Shown here: positions 43,192-51,679 of the stretch, one piece after another
How positions within the stretch are numbered: the stretch's first letter is position 1
How the letters are laid out: each line of letters opens with the position of its first letter
Source: Faecalicatena absiana
GTDB taxonomy: Bacteria; Bacillota; Bacilli; Lactobacillales; Lactobacillaceae
DNA length: 64,000 bases
Assembly: GCA_017309015.1 (NCBI GenBank)
Contig: JAEDAG010000002.1
Span: 312,837 to 376,836 of the forward strand
Reading direction: 5' to 3'
The notes under the pieces: generated by a model
What the model was told of the DNA's origin: nothing
The model's database searches: none
What the model saw: only the letters and a program-made list of their open reading frames with translations
Made by a program: the position numbers and the translations under genes

Positions 43192-43249
43192 ATCCCGCTG
43201 AAGCGGCTCATCAAAGAACAAATGCCTTTGATGCCTGCTTCAGCGGGAT
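43192..43249 (-). terminator. Long two-part terminator after fba
   Basis: A 13-base stem (43192-43204 with 43237-43249) encloses a second stem (CATCAAAG at about 43209-43216 with CTTTGATG at 43226-43233), and U7 follows on the minus strand. This is a strong terminator suited to a highly expressed gene. Confidence 0.88.
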
Positions 43250-43295
43250 CTGGTCAATGCTTAGCTAAAGCACTGTCCCCGAAGAAAATCGTTGA

Positions 43296-44207
43296 TTATT
43301 CTTCGTTAAGTGAGCTTCTGTCGAATGAAGCGTCAGCAGTCTTGTCGTCGATTGAAGGAGTGCCCATCCAGCTGATCATTTCCTTCATTGAGGCAGTGAT
43401 TGCTTCAGTACCTGGCAAGAGCAGCTTGCGTGGGTCGTAACCCTTCTTGCTCTTGTCTTGGTCCTTGCCTTCTTCGATGTACTTGCGAGTAGCTGCTTGG
43501 AATGCAAGTTGGAATTCGGTGTTGATGTTGATCTTTGAAATACCCAAAGAAATTGCCTTTTCGATTTGGTCTTGAGGAATACCTGAACCACCGTGCAATA
43601 CAAGTGGAGTTTCAGGAACAGCTTCAGCGATTTCCTTAAGACGGTCGAAGTTCAAGCCAGTCCAGCCTTCTGGGTAAACGCCGTGGATGTTGCCGATACC
43701 GCAAGCCAGCTTGTCAACGCCAGCTGCTACGAAGGCCTTAGCGTCTTCTACTGAAGCAAGTTCGCCGGCACCTTGGTTTTCACCGATCTTGCCGATTTCA
43801 GCTTCAACAGAAATGCCGCGTTCGTGAGCCAGCTTGATAATTTCCTTGGTCTTAGCCAAGTTTTCTTCAGTTGGCAAAGCGTGGCCGTCGAACATAACGC
43901 TTGAGTAGCCAAGCTTGATACATTCAATAGCTGAGTCGTAGTCACCGTGGTCCAAGTTCAAGATAACTGGAACTGAGATGTTCATTGAGTCCATTGAGTC
44001 TTCTACCAAGTCCTTAACGAGCTTGTAGCCACCCATGTACTTAGCAGCACCAGTTGAAACTTGAATCAACAATGGAGTTCTGGTTTCTTCAGCACCACGA
44101 AGAAGTGCGCGAGTCCATTCCAAGTTGTTAGTGTTGTAGGCACCAACAGCGTAGTGTTCCTTACGAGCCTTCTTAAAAATGTCATTACCGTTAACGAAAT
44201 AAGCCAT
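43296..44207 (-). CDS. fba: Class II fructose-bisphosphate aldolase
   Basis: This 303-residue zinc aldolase of glycolysis cleaves fructose 1,6-bisphosphate. Active-site and metal motifs are LNLDHGDYDSA (about 83-93), VEAEIGKIG, the glycine-rich IHGVYPEG and LHGGSGIP, with phosphate binding in KININTEF. Codon use is strongly biased, fitting very high expression. A perfect AGGAGG precedes the start. It is monocistronic with a strong terminator and a likely own promoter. Confidence 0.97.
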   Translation of the reverse strand: MAYFVNGNDIFKKARKEHYAVGAYNTNNLEWTRALLRGAEETRTPLLIQVSTGAAKYMGGYKLVKDLVEDSMDSMNISVPVILNLDHGDYDSAIECIKLGYSSVMFDGHALPTEENLAKTKEIIKLAHERGISVEAEIGKIGENQGAGELASVEDAKAFVAAGVDKLACGIGNIHGVYPEGWTGLNFDRLKEIAEAVPETPLVLHGGSGIPQDQIEKAISLGISKININTEFQLAFQAATRKYIEEGKDQDKSKKGYDPRKLLLPGTEAITASMKEMISWMGTPSIDDKTADASFDRSSLNEE

Positions 44208-44238
44208 AAAATTACCTCCTAAGCTTCTTACAGGATCT

Positions 44239-44295
44239 ATTGTACCCTAATAATGAATAGTTGAGCAAACAAAATCTGCCTTGAAAGCGTTTTTT
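44239..44295 (-). promoter_or_regulatory. Probable fba promoter with cre-like box upstream
   Basis: On the minus strand TACAAT (44239-44244) is preceded at 18 bases by TTGCTC. At 44282-44295 TGAAAGCGTTTTTT (read on the plus strand) matches 12 of 14 positions of the CcpA cre consensus, in a position where CcpA often activates glycolytic genes. Function is inferred. Confidence 0.4.
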
Positions 44296-44366
44296 TGGCA
44301 AAATCTTGACTCTTTTGCACTTTGTTAAAGCTTGCTGCTTGGGAAATGAAAACGGCCCCCAGTAAA

Positions 44367-44395
44367 ATAGCCGTCCGCGGCTGGCGGACGGCTAT
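44367..44395 (-). terminator. Hairpin after the shorter L,D-transpeptidase-fold gene
   Basis: Perfect 12-base GC-rich arms (44367-44378 and 44384-44395) enclose a 5-base loop; the U-run on the minus strand is short. Confidence 0.65.
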
Positions 44396-44454
44396 TGCGC
44401 ATTTTTCACTTTTGAAAAATCTGTTGTATCTTTCACAGTATTTGAAAACTCTGC

Positions 44455-45147
44455 CTACTTGGCGATGACGACTTTGGTTCCCACCTTGATGCCGCCATTT
44501 TGCCGCTGGGTATAGATCCACTTGGCATCACTGACGGTCAAGCGGACGCAGCCGTGAGAGTCCGGCTTCTTGCCCAGAGTAGTCAAGTGAGCCCCATTCT
44601 TGTAGCCATAGTAGTAGCTGCCGACGTGCTCACCGGAAGCGAAATTGTTGATTGGCACTGAGTGGAAGAGATAGACCCCATGCTGGTAGAAGGAAATAAA
44701 GTAGCGGGCGCCAACGCCGTTGGCATTGATGAACTGCTCGCCGCTTTCATTCTGCACATGGAAAGTGCCTAGCGGAGTCAGGCTGCGTCCCTTGGTAATC
44801 TTGCCGGCTGAGGCGTACATGACATAAATCACCTTGTCCCCGCTCATCACATAGGCCCGGCACTTGCTGATTGGGACCTTGAACCAAACGTTCTTGTACT
44901 TGCGCAAGTCCGGGTACTTGCGCTTGGTCTCACTGGGATACAGGTAGTATCTGCCAGTCATTGGCCGCATGTCGGTAGGGTCAGCAAAAATATTGCCTGT
45001 TTTCTTTTGCTGCTTCTTGCGCTTCTGTGTTGTTTTGGGCTTGTCTTTTGTCTGCGCGTGCGGCAGAGGCTGGAACACTGGAATCATCATCAGCGCCACA
45101 ATCGCCAAAATCAGCGCCATCCCCATCCGCTTGTGGGCCTTGTTCAT
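44455..45147 (-). CDS. Secreted L,D-transpeptidase-fold (YkuD) protein
   Basis: The protein is 230 residues. A signal/anchor (MGMALILAIVALMMIPVF, about 9-26) and a basic Lys/Gln linker (about 34-50) precede the YkuD domain with active-site His/Cys in SHGCVRLTVSDA near residue 200. Such enzymes cross-link peptidoglycan or attach proteins, or may act only as wall-binding hydrolases; lactobacilli also use the fold as D,D-type or carboxypeptidase variants. The catalytic half is closely similar to the neighbouring 523-residue protein (DPxDMRxxTG...YYL/F; FHSVPINN; KPDSHGC). Confidence 0.88.
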   Translation of the reverse strand: MNKAHKRMGMALILAIVALMMIPVFQPLPHAQTKDKPKTTQKRKKQQKKTGNIFADPTDMRPMTGRYYLYPSETKRKYPDLRKYKNVWFKVPISKCRAYVMSGDKVIYVMYASAGKITKGRSLTPLGTFHVQNESGEQFINANGVGARYFISFYQHGVYLFHSVPINNFASGEHVGSYYYGYKNGAHLTTLGKKPDSHGCVRLTVSDAKWIYTQRQNGGIKVGTKVVIAK

Positions 45148-45344
45148 TTTTCTCTCTCTTCTCTATCGTTTTTTCGTGCTCAATACACATGCATCAATTA
45201 TTCTAGCAGATCCAGCAAGCGGTTGCCATTAAAGCGCCCTTCTGTAACCAAACTTTAAAATTGCTGCTTGTTTTTCACCCTAACCAAAATTACTGTTTGG
45301 CAGGCTGATGCATTTTCTTTATTATCTAATGAAATAGGATAAAA

Positions 45345-45375
45345 AAATAGTAAAGCCGGCAAAGCTTTACTATTT
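45345..45375 (-). terminator. Terminator after the longer L,D-transpeptidase-fold gene
   Basis: Perfect 12-base arms (45345-45356 and 45364-45375) enclose a 7-base loop, with U7 on the minus strand. Confidence 0.88.
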
Positions 45376-45397
45376 CGCTTACTTTTTAACAGTAGTT

Positions 45398-46969
45398 TTA
45401 CTTGTACTTGATGACGATCTTGGTCCCAACCTTGAGGTGACCAGCCAAGCGCTGGTTGTAAAGCCAGTGGGCGTCGCTCAAGGACAGGCGGATGCAGCCA
45501 TGGGAGTCAGGCTTGGTCCCCAGAACGGTCAAGTGGGCCGCGCTGCCGACGCCGCCGTAGCCGTAATGGTAGCCGTTGTAGTAGACGCCTGAGCCATAAT
45601 TGTTGATCGGCACGCTGTGGAACAGGTAGTCGCTGCCATAGTAGGCCAGGTAATAGCGACCGCCAACGCCGTCGGCTGACATGAATGACGGGCCATAAGC
45701 CGCCTTCAAGTGGAAGGTGCCGCGCGGCGTGTCGCTTTGGTAGACCCCATTGCTGTATTCAAACTTGCCTGCTGAGGAGTACATGGTGTAAACCGCCTTG
45801 TTGCCGCTCATGATGTAGGTCCGGTTGCCCAGAATGGAGACTCTGATCCACAGGTTCTTGTACTTGGCCAGGTTTGGATAAGCCCGCTTTTCACTGGACT
45901 TGAAGTAGTAATTGCCAGTCTTAGCTCGCATGTCGGCTGGATCGTAGTACGGCGCATTGGCTGGCTTGTGAAGGACCTGCTTGTAGCTGATCTTAACGGT
46001 TTCATTCTTGGTCTTGGAGGTCACCGTCTTGGCCTTGACTGAGGTCTTGCTCCGCTTGTAGCCTGCAACAGCTGGAATCTTGTACTTCTTCCATTTGCCT
46101 TTGGACCACTTGCCGTAAGACTTCTTGCTCTGCTTGCTGGTCTTGGTCAGCTTGCCGTTGGTATAGGTCTTGCTGGTCGTCACGGTCGTCGTAACCGTCC
46201 GTGAGATCTTGGCCTGCTGCTTGACGGTCTTGACCTTCTTGCCTGGACGGTAGATCTTGATCGTCCGAGTCTTAACCGCGTGCTGCTTAGACTTGGTCTT
46301 CTTGACTGACTTCTTGCTGGTAACGGCGTCCTTGACGGTCACCGTCACCTTGACCAAGTCGGTTGACTTGTCAGCGTAAGTAACCAGAACCGTGCCCGTG
46401 GACTTGCCAGCCTTGGCGGTTGACGGTGCCTGCTGCCAAGCATAGGCAGTCACGTGCTTCAAAGAAGCCGCGTTGGCGATAAAGTCTTTGGCATTCAGCT
46501 TGCTCCCGGTCTTGACGGTCACGCCGCTCTTAGCTGCTGGTACAAACTGGTCTGAGAACTGGATCACCCGCAAATAGGTTTCAACCTCATCGCTTGAACC
46601 ATCGTTATAGGTCACCAGAACCGTCGCCTTCAGGCTGTCGGTCTTTTTGGTCAAGTCCGGCATGGTCTTCCAGGTATAAGACTTAACGTTGGTCAATTCA
46701 GCCGTATTGGCAATCGCGTGCTTGGCAATTGCCTCCATGCCCTTGGCGTTCAGTTGCACCACCCAAGGCTGCTCTTCAGTGAAGGCACTCTTTGGCTCAT
46801 TGCTGTCAGCCTGACTGGCTTGCATGGCATCAGCCGCAGTCGCCGGATCCGCAGTCGCAGTCTGCGTGGCTGCCGGGTCAGCGTCAGCCTTAACCGCGGG
46901 ACTTTGACCAAGGCACAGCAAGGTCAAAGCCGCTGCTGACAAGGCAGTAATATATTTTGCTCTTTTCAT
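45398..46969 (-). CDS. Secreted multidomain L,D-transpeptidase-fold protein
   Basis: The protein is 523 residues. A signal peptide (YITALSAAALTLLCLG, cleavage near VKADA) is followed by an Ala/Thr/Asp-rich spacer and two Rib-like modules (to ATVLVTYNDGSSDEVETYLRV and GTVLVTYADKSTDLVKVTVTV, about 65-220). A basic MucBP-like region of Lys/Thr strands follows (about 235-345), and then the YkuD domain with active site SHGCIRLSLSDA near 490. The domains suggest a wall enzyme that also binds wall or surface polymers. GAGGAG precedes the start. It starts 13 bases after nnrD and probably shares a transcript with nnrD and dacA. Confidence 0.85.
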   Translation of the reverse strand: MKRAKYITALSAAALTLLCLGQSPAVKADADPAATQTATADPATAADAMQASQADSNEPKSAFTEEQPWVVQLNAKGMEAIAKHAIANTAELTNVKSYTWKTMPDLTKKTDSLKATVLVTYNDGSSDEVETYLRVIQFSDQFVPAAKSGVTVKTGSKLNAKDFIANAASLKHVTAYAWQQAPSTAKAGKSTGTVLVTYADKSTDLVKVTVTVKDAVTSKKSVKKTKSKQHAVKTRTIKIYRPGKKVKTVKQQAKISRTVTTTVTTSKTYTNGKLTKTSKQSKKSYGKWSKGKWKKYKIPAVAGYKRSKTSVKAKTVTSKTKNETVKISYKQVLHKPANAPYYDPADMRAKTGNYYFKSSEKRAYPNLAKYKNLWIRVSILGNRTYIMSGNKAVYTMYSSAGKFEYSNGVYQSDTPRGTFHLKAAYGPSFMSADGVGGRYYLAYYGSDYLFHSVPINNYGSGVYYNGYHYGYGGVGSAAHLTVLGTKPDSHGCIRLSLSDAHWLYNQRLAGHLKVGTKIVIKYK

Positions 46970-46982
46970 GGCTATCTCCTCT

Positions 46983-47843
46983 TTATTCGTTACTGTATCT
47001 CTTCATCAGCTTGGGCATCATAGCAGAAACTTCGGTTGGCCTGACCAGGTACTTGTCCTGATAGAGCAGGTCCCCTGCCGCTGAGTGGCAGTGAACTGCC
47101 GCTAAAACCGCGTCCAGGCTTGGTCCAAACTGGCCCAGGAAGGCCGCGATGATTCCAGCCAGGGTGTCACCCATGCCGCCCGTGGCCATGCCAGGGTTGC
47201 CCGCCGCGTTGAGATACGCCCTTTCTTGTGTTGCATCATACACATGAGTGTGATTTGATTTCAGAACCAGTATAACATTTCTTTTCGGGAACAACTGCCG
47301 CAAGACCTGAAAATTGCGGACATTTTCCTGATCTGGAATCTTGATCCCGCTGAGCCGCTGCCACTCCATCTGGTGTGGGGTCAATACGACTTGTTTGGCC
47401 TTGATCAAGCTCAACAAGTCTGGGTGCTGGGCGAGCAGGTTCAAGGCACTGGCATCAAGCACCAGGCTCTGGCTGGACGTGGTCAGCTGGCAAAGCCTGG
47501 TCAATAGTTCCAAGGCATAGGGGCTATTTCCCAAGCCTGGCCCGCAAAGAACCACATCCTGCTTTTTCAGCAGGTCCAGCACTTGTGCTTGCTCATGAAT
47601 GTCCATAAACATGGCTTCTGGAACCCTGGCATGGAGGGCCGTCAGGTTGGCGGGATCCGTGGCCACGCTGGTCAGGCCGGCCCCGCTGCTTATGGCGGCT
47701 TCAGCCGCCATCATGATGGCCCCGCCAAAGTTCTCAGAGCCGCCGATCAAGAGCACGCGACCATAATTGCCCTTATGGCTTTGACTTGGCCGTGGCCGGA
47801 TGACCCGGCAGGCAATCTCAGAGCCAAACTCTACCGTTTCCAT
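46983..47843 (-). CDS. nnrD: ADP/ATP-dependent NAD(P)H-hydrate dehydratase
   Basis: This 286-residue ribokinase-fold enzyme repairs hydrated NAD(P)H. It corresponds to the C-terminal half of bifunctional Nnr; no NnrE epimerase part is fused. Motifs: GRVLLIGGSENFGGA near the N-terminus and NPGMATGGMGDTLAG near residue 218, the nucleotide-binding loop. The RBS region is weak (AAGCGAGGCGCGATACA). It lies between dacA and the YkuD gene on the same strand with short gaps. Confidence 0.92.
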   Translation of the reverse strand: METVEFGSEIACRVIRPRPSQSHKGNYGRVLLIGGSENFGGAIMMAAEAAISSGAGLTSVATDPANLTALHARVPEAMFMDIHEQAQVLDLLKKQDVVLCGPGLGNSPYALELLTRLCQLTTSSQSLVLDASALNLLAQHPDLLSLIKAKQVVLTPHQMEWQRLSGIKIPDQENVRNFQVLRQLFPKRNVILVLKSNHTHVYDATQERAYLNAAGNPGMATGGMGDTLAGIIAAFLGQFGPSLDAVLAAVHCHSAAGDLLYQDKYLVRPTEVSAMMPKLMKRYSNE

Positions 47844-47860
47844 TGTATCGCGCCTCGCTT

Positions 47861-49144
47861 TTATTTGGCCCCAAACAGGCTGCGCCAGATTCTGACGAAA
47901 ATGTTGGCTTGGGCATTGTCTTGGACAGCCACGGCCGTAGTCGTCAGCTGCTTGCCGCTGAGCGTTTCCAGCTTGCCGGAAGTAGTTGAAAAGCGATAGC
48001 TGGCCACGACCTTGCCCTTGACGACTGGAGCAGCCACGGCCGCCTTGGACAGGCTGGTCTTGACCTTGCTCCCCTTTAAAGCCCAGATGGTCACGGTCTT
48101 GCCCAGAACCACCTTGCTGGAAGTCGACTTGCCTTCAGGCACCTTCACCGTGCTTGCGCCGCTGATGCTTGAGCCCTTGGCCAAAGTGATGGCGTTGTAG
48201 CTGCTGTAGACGAAGTGCATCAGCTTGGCCGTCTGCACGAAGCGGGACGGGTCATTGGAGTTGACGTGCTTGGCACCTAAAACGATCGTAATAATCCGGT
48301 GGCCGTTCTTCTTGACCGTGCCCGCGAAGCAGGCGCCTGCCTTATCGGTCGTGCCGGTCTTCAGCCCGTCAACTGGCAAATCCGCGTAGTAGGCGCTCAT
48401 TCCTGGCAGCATCCAGTTCCAGTTGGTCATCGTGTTCTTGGTGGACCCATTGTCAAAAGTCATCGTCTTCACTGAGGTAGTATCGATGACTTCTGGGAAA
48501 TCGTCCAGCAGGTGCTTGGTAATAATGGCCATGTCGCTGGCGGACAGTTCATTTTCAACGTTTTTGCCGATGCCAGGGTAAGCAGCCGCACCTAGATTGC
48601 CGTTAGCCAAGCCACAGGCGTTGTAGATCTTGGCATCGTCAATGCCCCAAGACTGGACCAGAGAACGCATTTTTTTGACGAAAGCGACCTGGTCGCCGCT
48701 GATCGCCTTGGCCAAGGTCATGGCCGCCCCGTTGGCTGATTCAATCAAAGTCGCCTGATAAAGCTGCTTGATCGTGTATGAGTGGTCCGTGTAAAGGGGC
48801 ACGTTGGAATATTCGGTGTTTTGGCTGACTTTGGCAATGGCCTTGGTTGGCGAAACCTTGTCCGTCCAAGACAGCTTCCCCTGCTTGACGGCCTGCAAGG
48901 TCAAGTAGGTGGTGATCAGCTTGGTCATAGAAGCAATTGAGCGTGGCTCATTGGCATTCTTGGCATAGAGCACCTGACCAGTTTCCGCGTCAATAGCAAT
49001 CGCGCCCTTGACGTCCAAGTCCAAGCTCTTTTCTTGGTAGCTGCTGACCGCGGCTTGAGCCTGGCTGGCGAATGGGCTGCCGGCAAGGACTAGAGAAGCG
49101 GCCGCTGCCGCCGAAATTAGCGCTTTTTTAAATCTTCTGAACAA
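47861..49144 (-). CDS. dacA: D-alanyl-D-alanine carboxypeptidase
   Basis: This 427-residue serine peptidase (low-molecular-weight PBP) trims the terminal D-Ala from peptidoglycan stem peptides. The signal peptide is about 1-31 (SLVLAGSPFASQAQA). Catalytic motifs are SMTK (S72-K75), SAN (136-138) and KTGT (262-265). The C-terminal amphipathic helix (NIFVRIWRSLFGAK) is the usual membrane anchor of this group. GAGAGGAAA precedes the start. It is the first gene of a wall-linked transcript with nnrD and a YkuD gene. Confidence 0.93.
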   Translation of the reverse strand: MFRRFKKALISAAAAASLVLAGSPFASQAQAAVSSYQEKSLDLDVKGAIAIDAETGQVLYAKNANEPRSIASMTKLITTYLTLQAVKQGKLSWTDKVSPTKAIAKVSQNTEYSNVPLYTDHSYTIKQLYQATLIESANGAAMTLAKAISGDQVAFVKKMRSLVQSWGIDDAKIYNACGLANGNLGAAAYPGIGKNVENELSASDMAIITKHLLDDFPEVIDTTSVKTMTFDNGSTKNTMTNWNWMLPGMSAYYADLPVDGLKTGTTDKAGACFAGTVKKNGHRIITIVLGAKHVNSNDPSRFVQTAKLMHFVYSSYNAITLAKGSSISGASTVKVPEGKSTSSKVVLGKTVTIWALKGSKVKTSLSKAAVAAPVVKGKVVASYRFSTTSGKLETLSGKQLTTTAVAVQDNAQANIFVRIWRSLFGAK

Positions 49145-49234
49145 AATATTTCCTCTCTTTTCAAAAAAATTTGTTTTCGCACTTCCATTTTAGCAAATTT
49201 TTGGTATTATTAAATATGTGCTCAGGCACGAGAT

Positions 49235-49318
49235 GCCCACTTGGCGGAATTGGCAGACGCGCAGCGTTCAGGTCGCTGTTCTGGCAACAGAGTGAAGGTT
49301 CGACTCCTTTAGTGGGCA
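49235..49318 (+). tRNA. tRNA-Leu (CAG)
   Basis: An 84-base cloverleaf: acceptor stem GCCCACT with AGTGGGC, D-arm with GGCGGAATTGGCAGACGC, anticodon stem CAGCG/CGCTG around loop TTCAGGT (anticodon CAG at 49269-49271, reads CUG), a long class II variable arm, and T-arm GGTTCGACTCC. CCA is not encoded. CUG is a frequent Leu codon in this GC3-rich genome. Confidence 0.95.
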
Positions 49319-49357
49319 TGAATGGATGACTAGATTACATCTAGCATATATGGGAGT

Positions 49358-49387
49358 AAGAGCAGGTTTCGGCCTGCTCTTTTATTT
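49358..49387 (+). terminator. Terminator after tRNA-Leu
   Basis: Nine-base arms (49358-49366 and 49373-49381) with a 6-base loop and a following T-rich tract on the plus strand. Confidence 0.85.
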
Positions 49388-49512
49388 TGCGCTCATCTAA
49401 TTTAGGTGAGAGTTTTTTAATTCGGACAATCGAATGCGGAAAAGTATCTTAGTTGAGGACTTTTCGGGAAGCACTTTTCGAAAAATCGCCGCCAAGACAA
49501 TGTCTTAACTAA

Positions 49513-49547
49513 AAAAATCCCCTCGAATCAGTTTCGAGGGGATTTTT
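49513..49547 (-). terminator. Terminator after pox
   Basis: Fifteen-base arms (49513-49527 and 49533-49547) with a 5-base loop; the U-run on the minus strand is provided by the stem end and the bases beyond it. Confidence 0.88.
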
Positions 49548-49591
49548 ATCGCGTCTTTTATTTAGTAGGAAGGAACTTCGCGAGCTGGAGT

Positions 49592-51442
49592 TTAGTGAGA
49601 AGCACCGGAAGTCGTGTCAGGAGCGTTTTCTGGCTTAGAAGCGCTTGATACGGCTTGAACCTTCAAACCTTCACTCTTGTCTTCTGAGTGGCCGGAAGCG
49701 CCTGAGGCCGTGTCAATGTTCAGCCCAAACTTGTCAGCAAAGTATGAGAATGGGTGCAGGGCTTCAGCGTGGTAGTACTTCACGAATTCCGGGTCGTCCA
49801 AAGTGTTCAATTCAGTTGAGTAAGCCATGTGCTTGGTGTACTTAACGTCGATGAAGGCAGGACCATCCATCTTCTTCCATTCCTTAACGGCTGCTTCGAA
49901 TTCAGCCTTGTCGTGAGCAGTAAAGGCCTTCACGTTCATGCCTTCGGCTACCTTAGCCCAGTCGTTGTCTGGCAGGATGACGCCTGAAAGCGGCTGGTTT
50001 GATTCGTCGCGTTGTTCAGCTTCGATGTAGCCCAAAGTTTCGTTGGTGAAGACTACAGTCAGAACGTGCATGTTGTAGCGAGCCATGGTCAACAGTTCTT
50101 CGCTCATCATCGCGAAGCCACCGTCACCAGCCAGGTGCCATACTTCACGGTCTGGGTAGGCAGTAGCGGCCGCCATGGCAGCTGGTGAGCCGTAACCCAT
50201 CGTCGCGTACAAGCCTGAAGTAGTCCAGCGCTGCTTGCCGTTCATTTCCAACAAGCGGCAGTGGTCCATGTCGACGTTGCCGACGTCAATGGCAAAGACG
50301 GCATCGTCAGCGGCTTCCTTGTTGATAACGTCCCAGATTGGTTCTTGGCGAACGCGCCCTTCGTCCTTCAAGTGGTCATCAGCAAAGGATTTGCGCCATG
50401 CATCCCATTCTTCACGGTCAGCCAAAGCTGCCTTGTAAAGCGGTGATTCTTCGCGGGCTTCGCCAGCGTCGATCAGGGCCCGCAATGCCTTCTTGGCGTC
50501 AGCCTTCATGGCTACGTCTACTGAGTGGCGCTTGCCAAGCTTTTCTGGGTCAACGTCGATTTGGATGACCTTAGCGTCCTTAGGGAACCACAGAATTGAG
50601 AATGGTGAGTTGTTGCCGACCCAAACTACCAGGTCAGTGTGGCCTTGAACTTCGTTAGGAGCCTTAGCGCCGATTCTGCCGATCGTGCCGAGGTATGGCT
50701 TGAATGAGTCTTCAACGATCCCCTTGCCCAAATATGATGACATCATTGGCATCTTGAACTTGTCTGAGAATTCCTTCAATTCTTCAGCAGCGCCTGAAGC
50801 ACCCAAGCCGAAGTAGACGACTGGGTTCTTGGCTGCCTTGATCAAGGCAGCGGCAGCTTCAACGCTTTCCTTGGTTGGGCCAGCGTAGTTGTCAGCTGAC
50901 AGGTTGTTGGCTGATACGCGGTAGTTGTCGTCGATTTCTTGCCAGCCGAAGTCCTTAGGAATGATCAAGACTGCCGGCCCCTTCTTAGCGTAGGCCGTCC
51001 GGATCGCGGTGTCCATTAAGACCGGCAAGGATTCCTTAGTCTTGGCTTGGTGAACCCAAACGGCAACATCGCGGAACCAAGGCATTTCGTCAAAGGCTTG
51101 GAAGAAGTTGACGTCTTGCCGAGAAGTTGGCACGTTAGCGACCAAAGCAACCAATGGGGTCTTGTCGTATTTAGCATCATACAGACCATTCATCAGGTGA
51201 ACGGCACCAGGGCCGGCTGAGCCCATGCAGACGCCGAGCTTGCCAGTCAGCTTGTATTCAGCTGAAGCAGCCAAGGCAGCAGCTTCTTCATGACGGACCT
51301 CAATGAACTTGACCGTGTCTTGCATTTCATAGATCGCGTTCATGGTTGAGTCAAATGATCCGCCTGGCAGACCGTACAAGTGGTCAATGCCCCACTTATT
51401 CATAACATCTAAAACAGCGTTAGCACCTTTAATTTTAGCCAT
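49592..51442 (-). CDS. pox: Pyruvate oxidase (H2O2-forming) with C-terminal extension
   Basis: This 616-residue ThDP/FAD enzyme turns pyruvate, phosphate and O2 into acetyl phosphate, CO2 and H2O2. The N-terminal PYR domain carries the catalytic Glu (RHEEAAALAASAEYKLTGK). The ThDP motif runs GDGGFAMMSEELLTMARYN to FTNETLGYIE. The last 40 or so residues form a Ser/Ala/Gly/His-rich tail with two similar units (DTASGASGH and DTTSGASH) beyond the usual family end. AAGGAG precedes the ATG. Codon use is biased. The promoter overlaps a perfect cre box, so repression by CcpA on glucose is expected. Confidence 0.93.
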   Translation of the reverse strand: MAKIKGANAVLDVMNKWGIDHLYGLPGGSFDSTMNAIYEMQDTVKFIEVRHEEAAALAASAEYKLTGKLGVCMGSAGPGAVHLMNGLYDAKYDKTPLVALVANVPTSRQDVNFFQAFDEMPWFRDVAVWVHQAKTKESLPVLMDTAIRTAYAKKGPAVLIIPKDFGWQEIDDNYRVSANNLSADNYAGPTKESVEAAAALIKAAKNPVVYFGLGASGAAEELKEFSDKFKMPMMSSYLGKGIVEDSFKPYLGTIGRIGAKAPNEVQGHTDLVVWVGNNSPFSILWFPKDAKVIQIDVDPEKLGKRHSVDVAMKADAKKALRALIDAGEAREESPLYKAALADREEWDAWRKSFADDHLKDEGRVRQEPIWDVINKEAADDAVFAIDVGNVDMDHCRLLEMNGKQRWTTSGLYATMGYGSPAAMAAATAYPDREVWHLAGDGGFAMMSEELLTMARYNMHVLTVVFTNETLGYIEAEQRDESNQPLSGVILPDNDWAKVAEGMNVKAFTAHDKAEFEAAVKEWKKMDGPAFIDVKYTKHMAYSTELNTLDDPEFVKYYHAEALHPFSYFADKFGLNIDTASGASGHSEDKSEGLKVQAVSSASKPENAPDTTSGASH

Positions 51443-51489
51443 AAGTGAATCTCCTTGCGTTCTTACTTATCTTTTTACTTACACTTGTA

Positions 51490-51517
51490 ATTATATGCCT
51501 CCTGAAAACGCTGTCAA
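51490..51517 (-). promoter_or_regulatory. pox promoter overlapped by a perfect cre box
   Basis: On the minus strand TTGACA (51512-51517), a 16-base spacer and TATAAT (51490-51495). A cre site TGAAAACGCTGTCA (51503-51516 on the plus strand) matches the CcpA consensus TGWAANCGNTNWCA at every position and covers the -35 and part of the spacer. This is a repressor geometry; CcpA control is inferred. Confidence 0.85.
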
Positions 51518-51642
51518 TATTGTGAAAGTAGTAATTAATCCGGTTACATTTGCCAGTGTTTTCTTTCGTTTGCGCAAGCGGCTTTCAGGCTAACCATAAG
51601 TTCAATTGGCTAAAACAGTTCTGCATCCCCTGCCAAGAAAAA

Positions 51643-51662
51643 AGAGACCCAAACGGGTCTCT
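51643..51662 (-). terminator. Terminator after the tandem-HTH protein gene
   Basis: Eight-base arms (51643-51650 and 51655-51662) with a 4-base loop and U-run on the minus strand. Confidence 0.82.
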
Positions 51663-51679
51663 AAAAAACGCAAAGCGCT

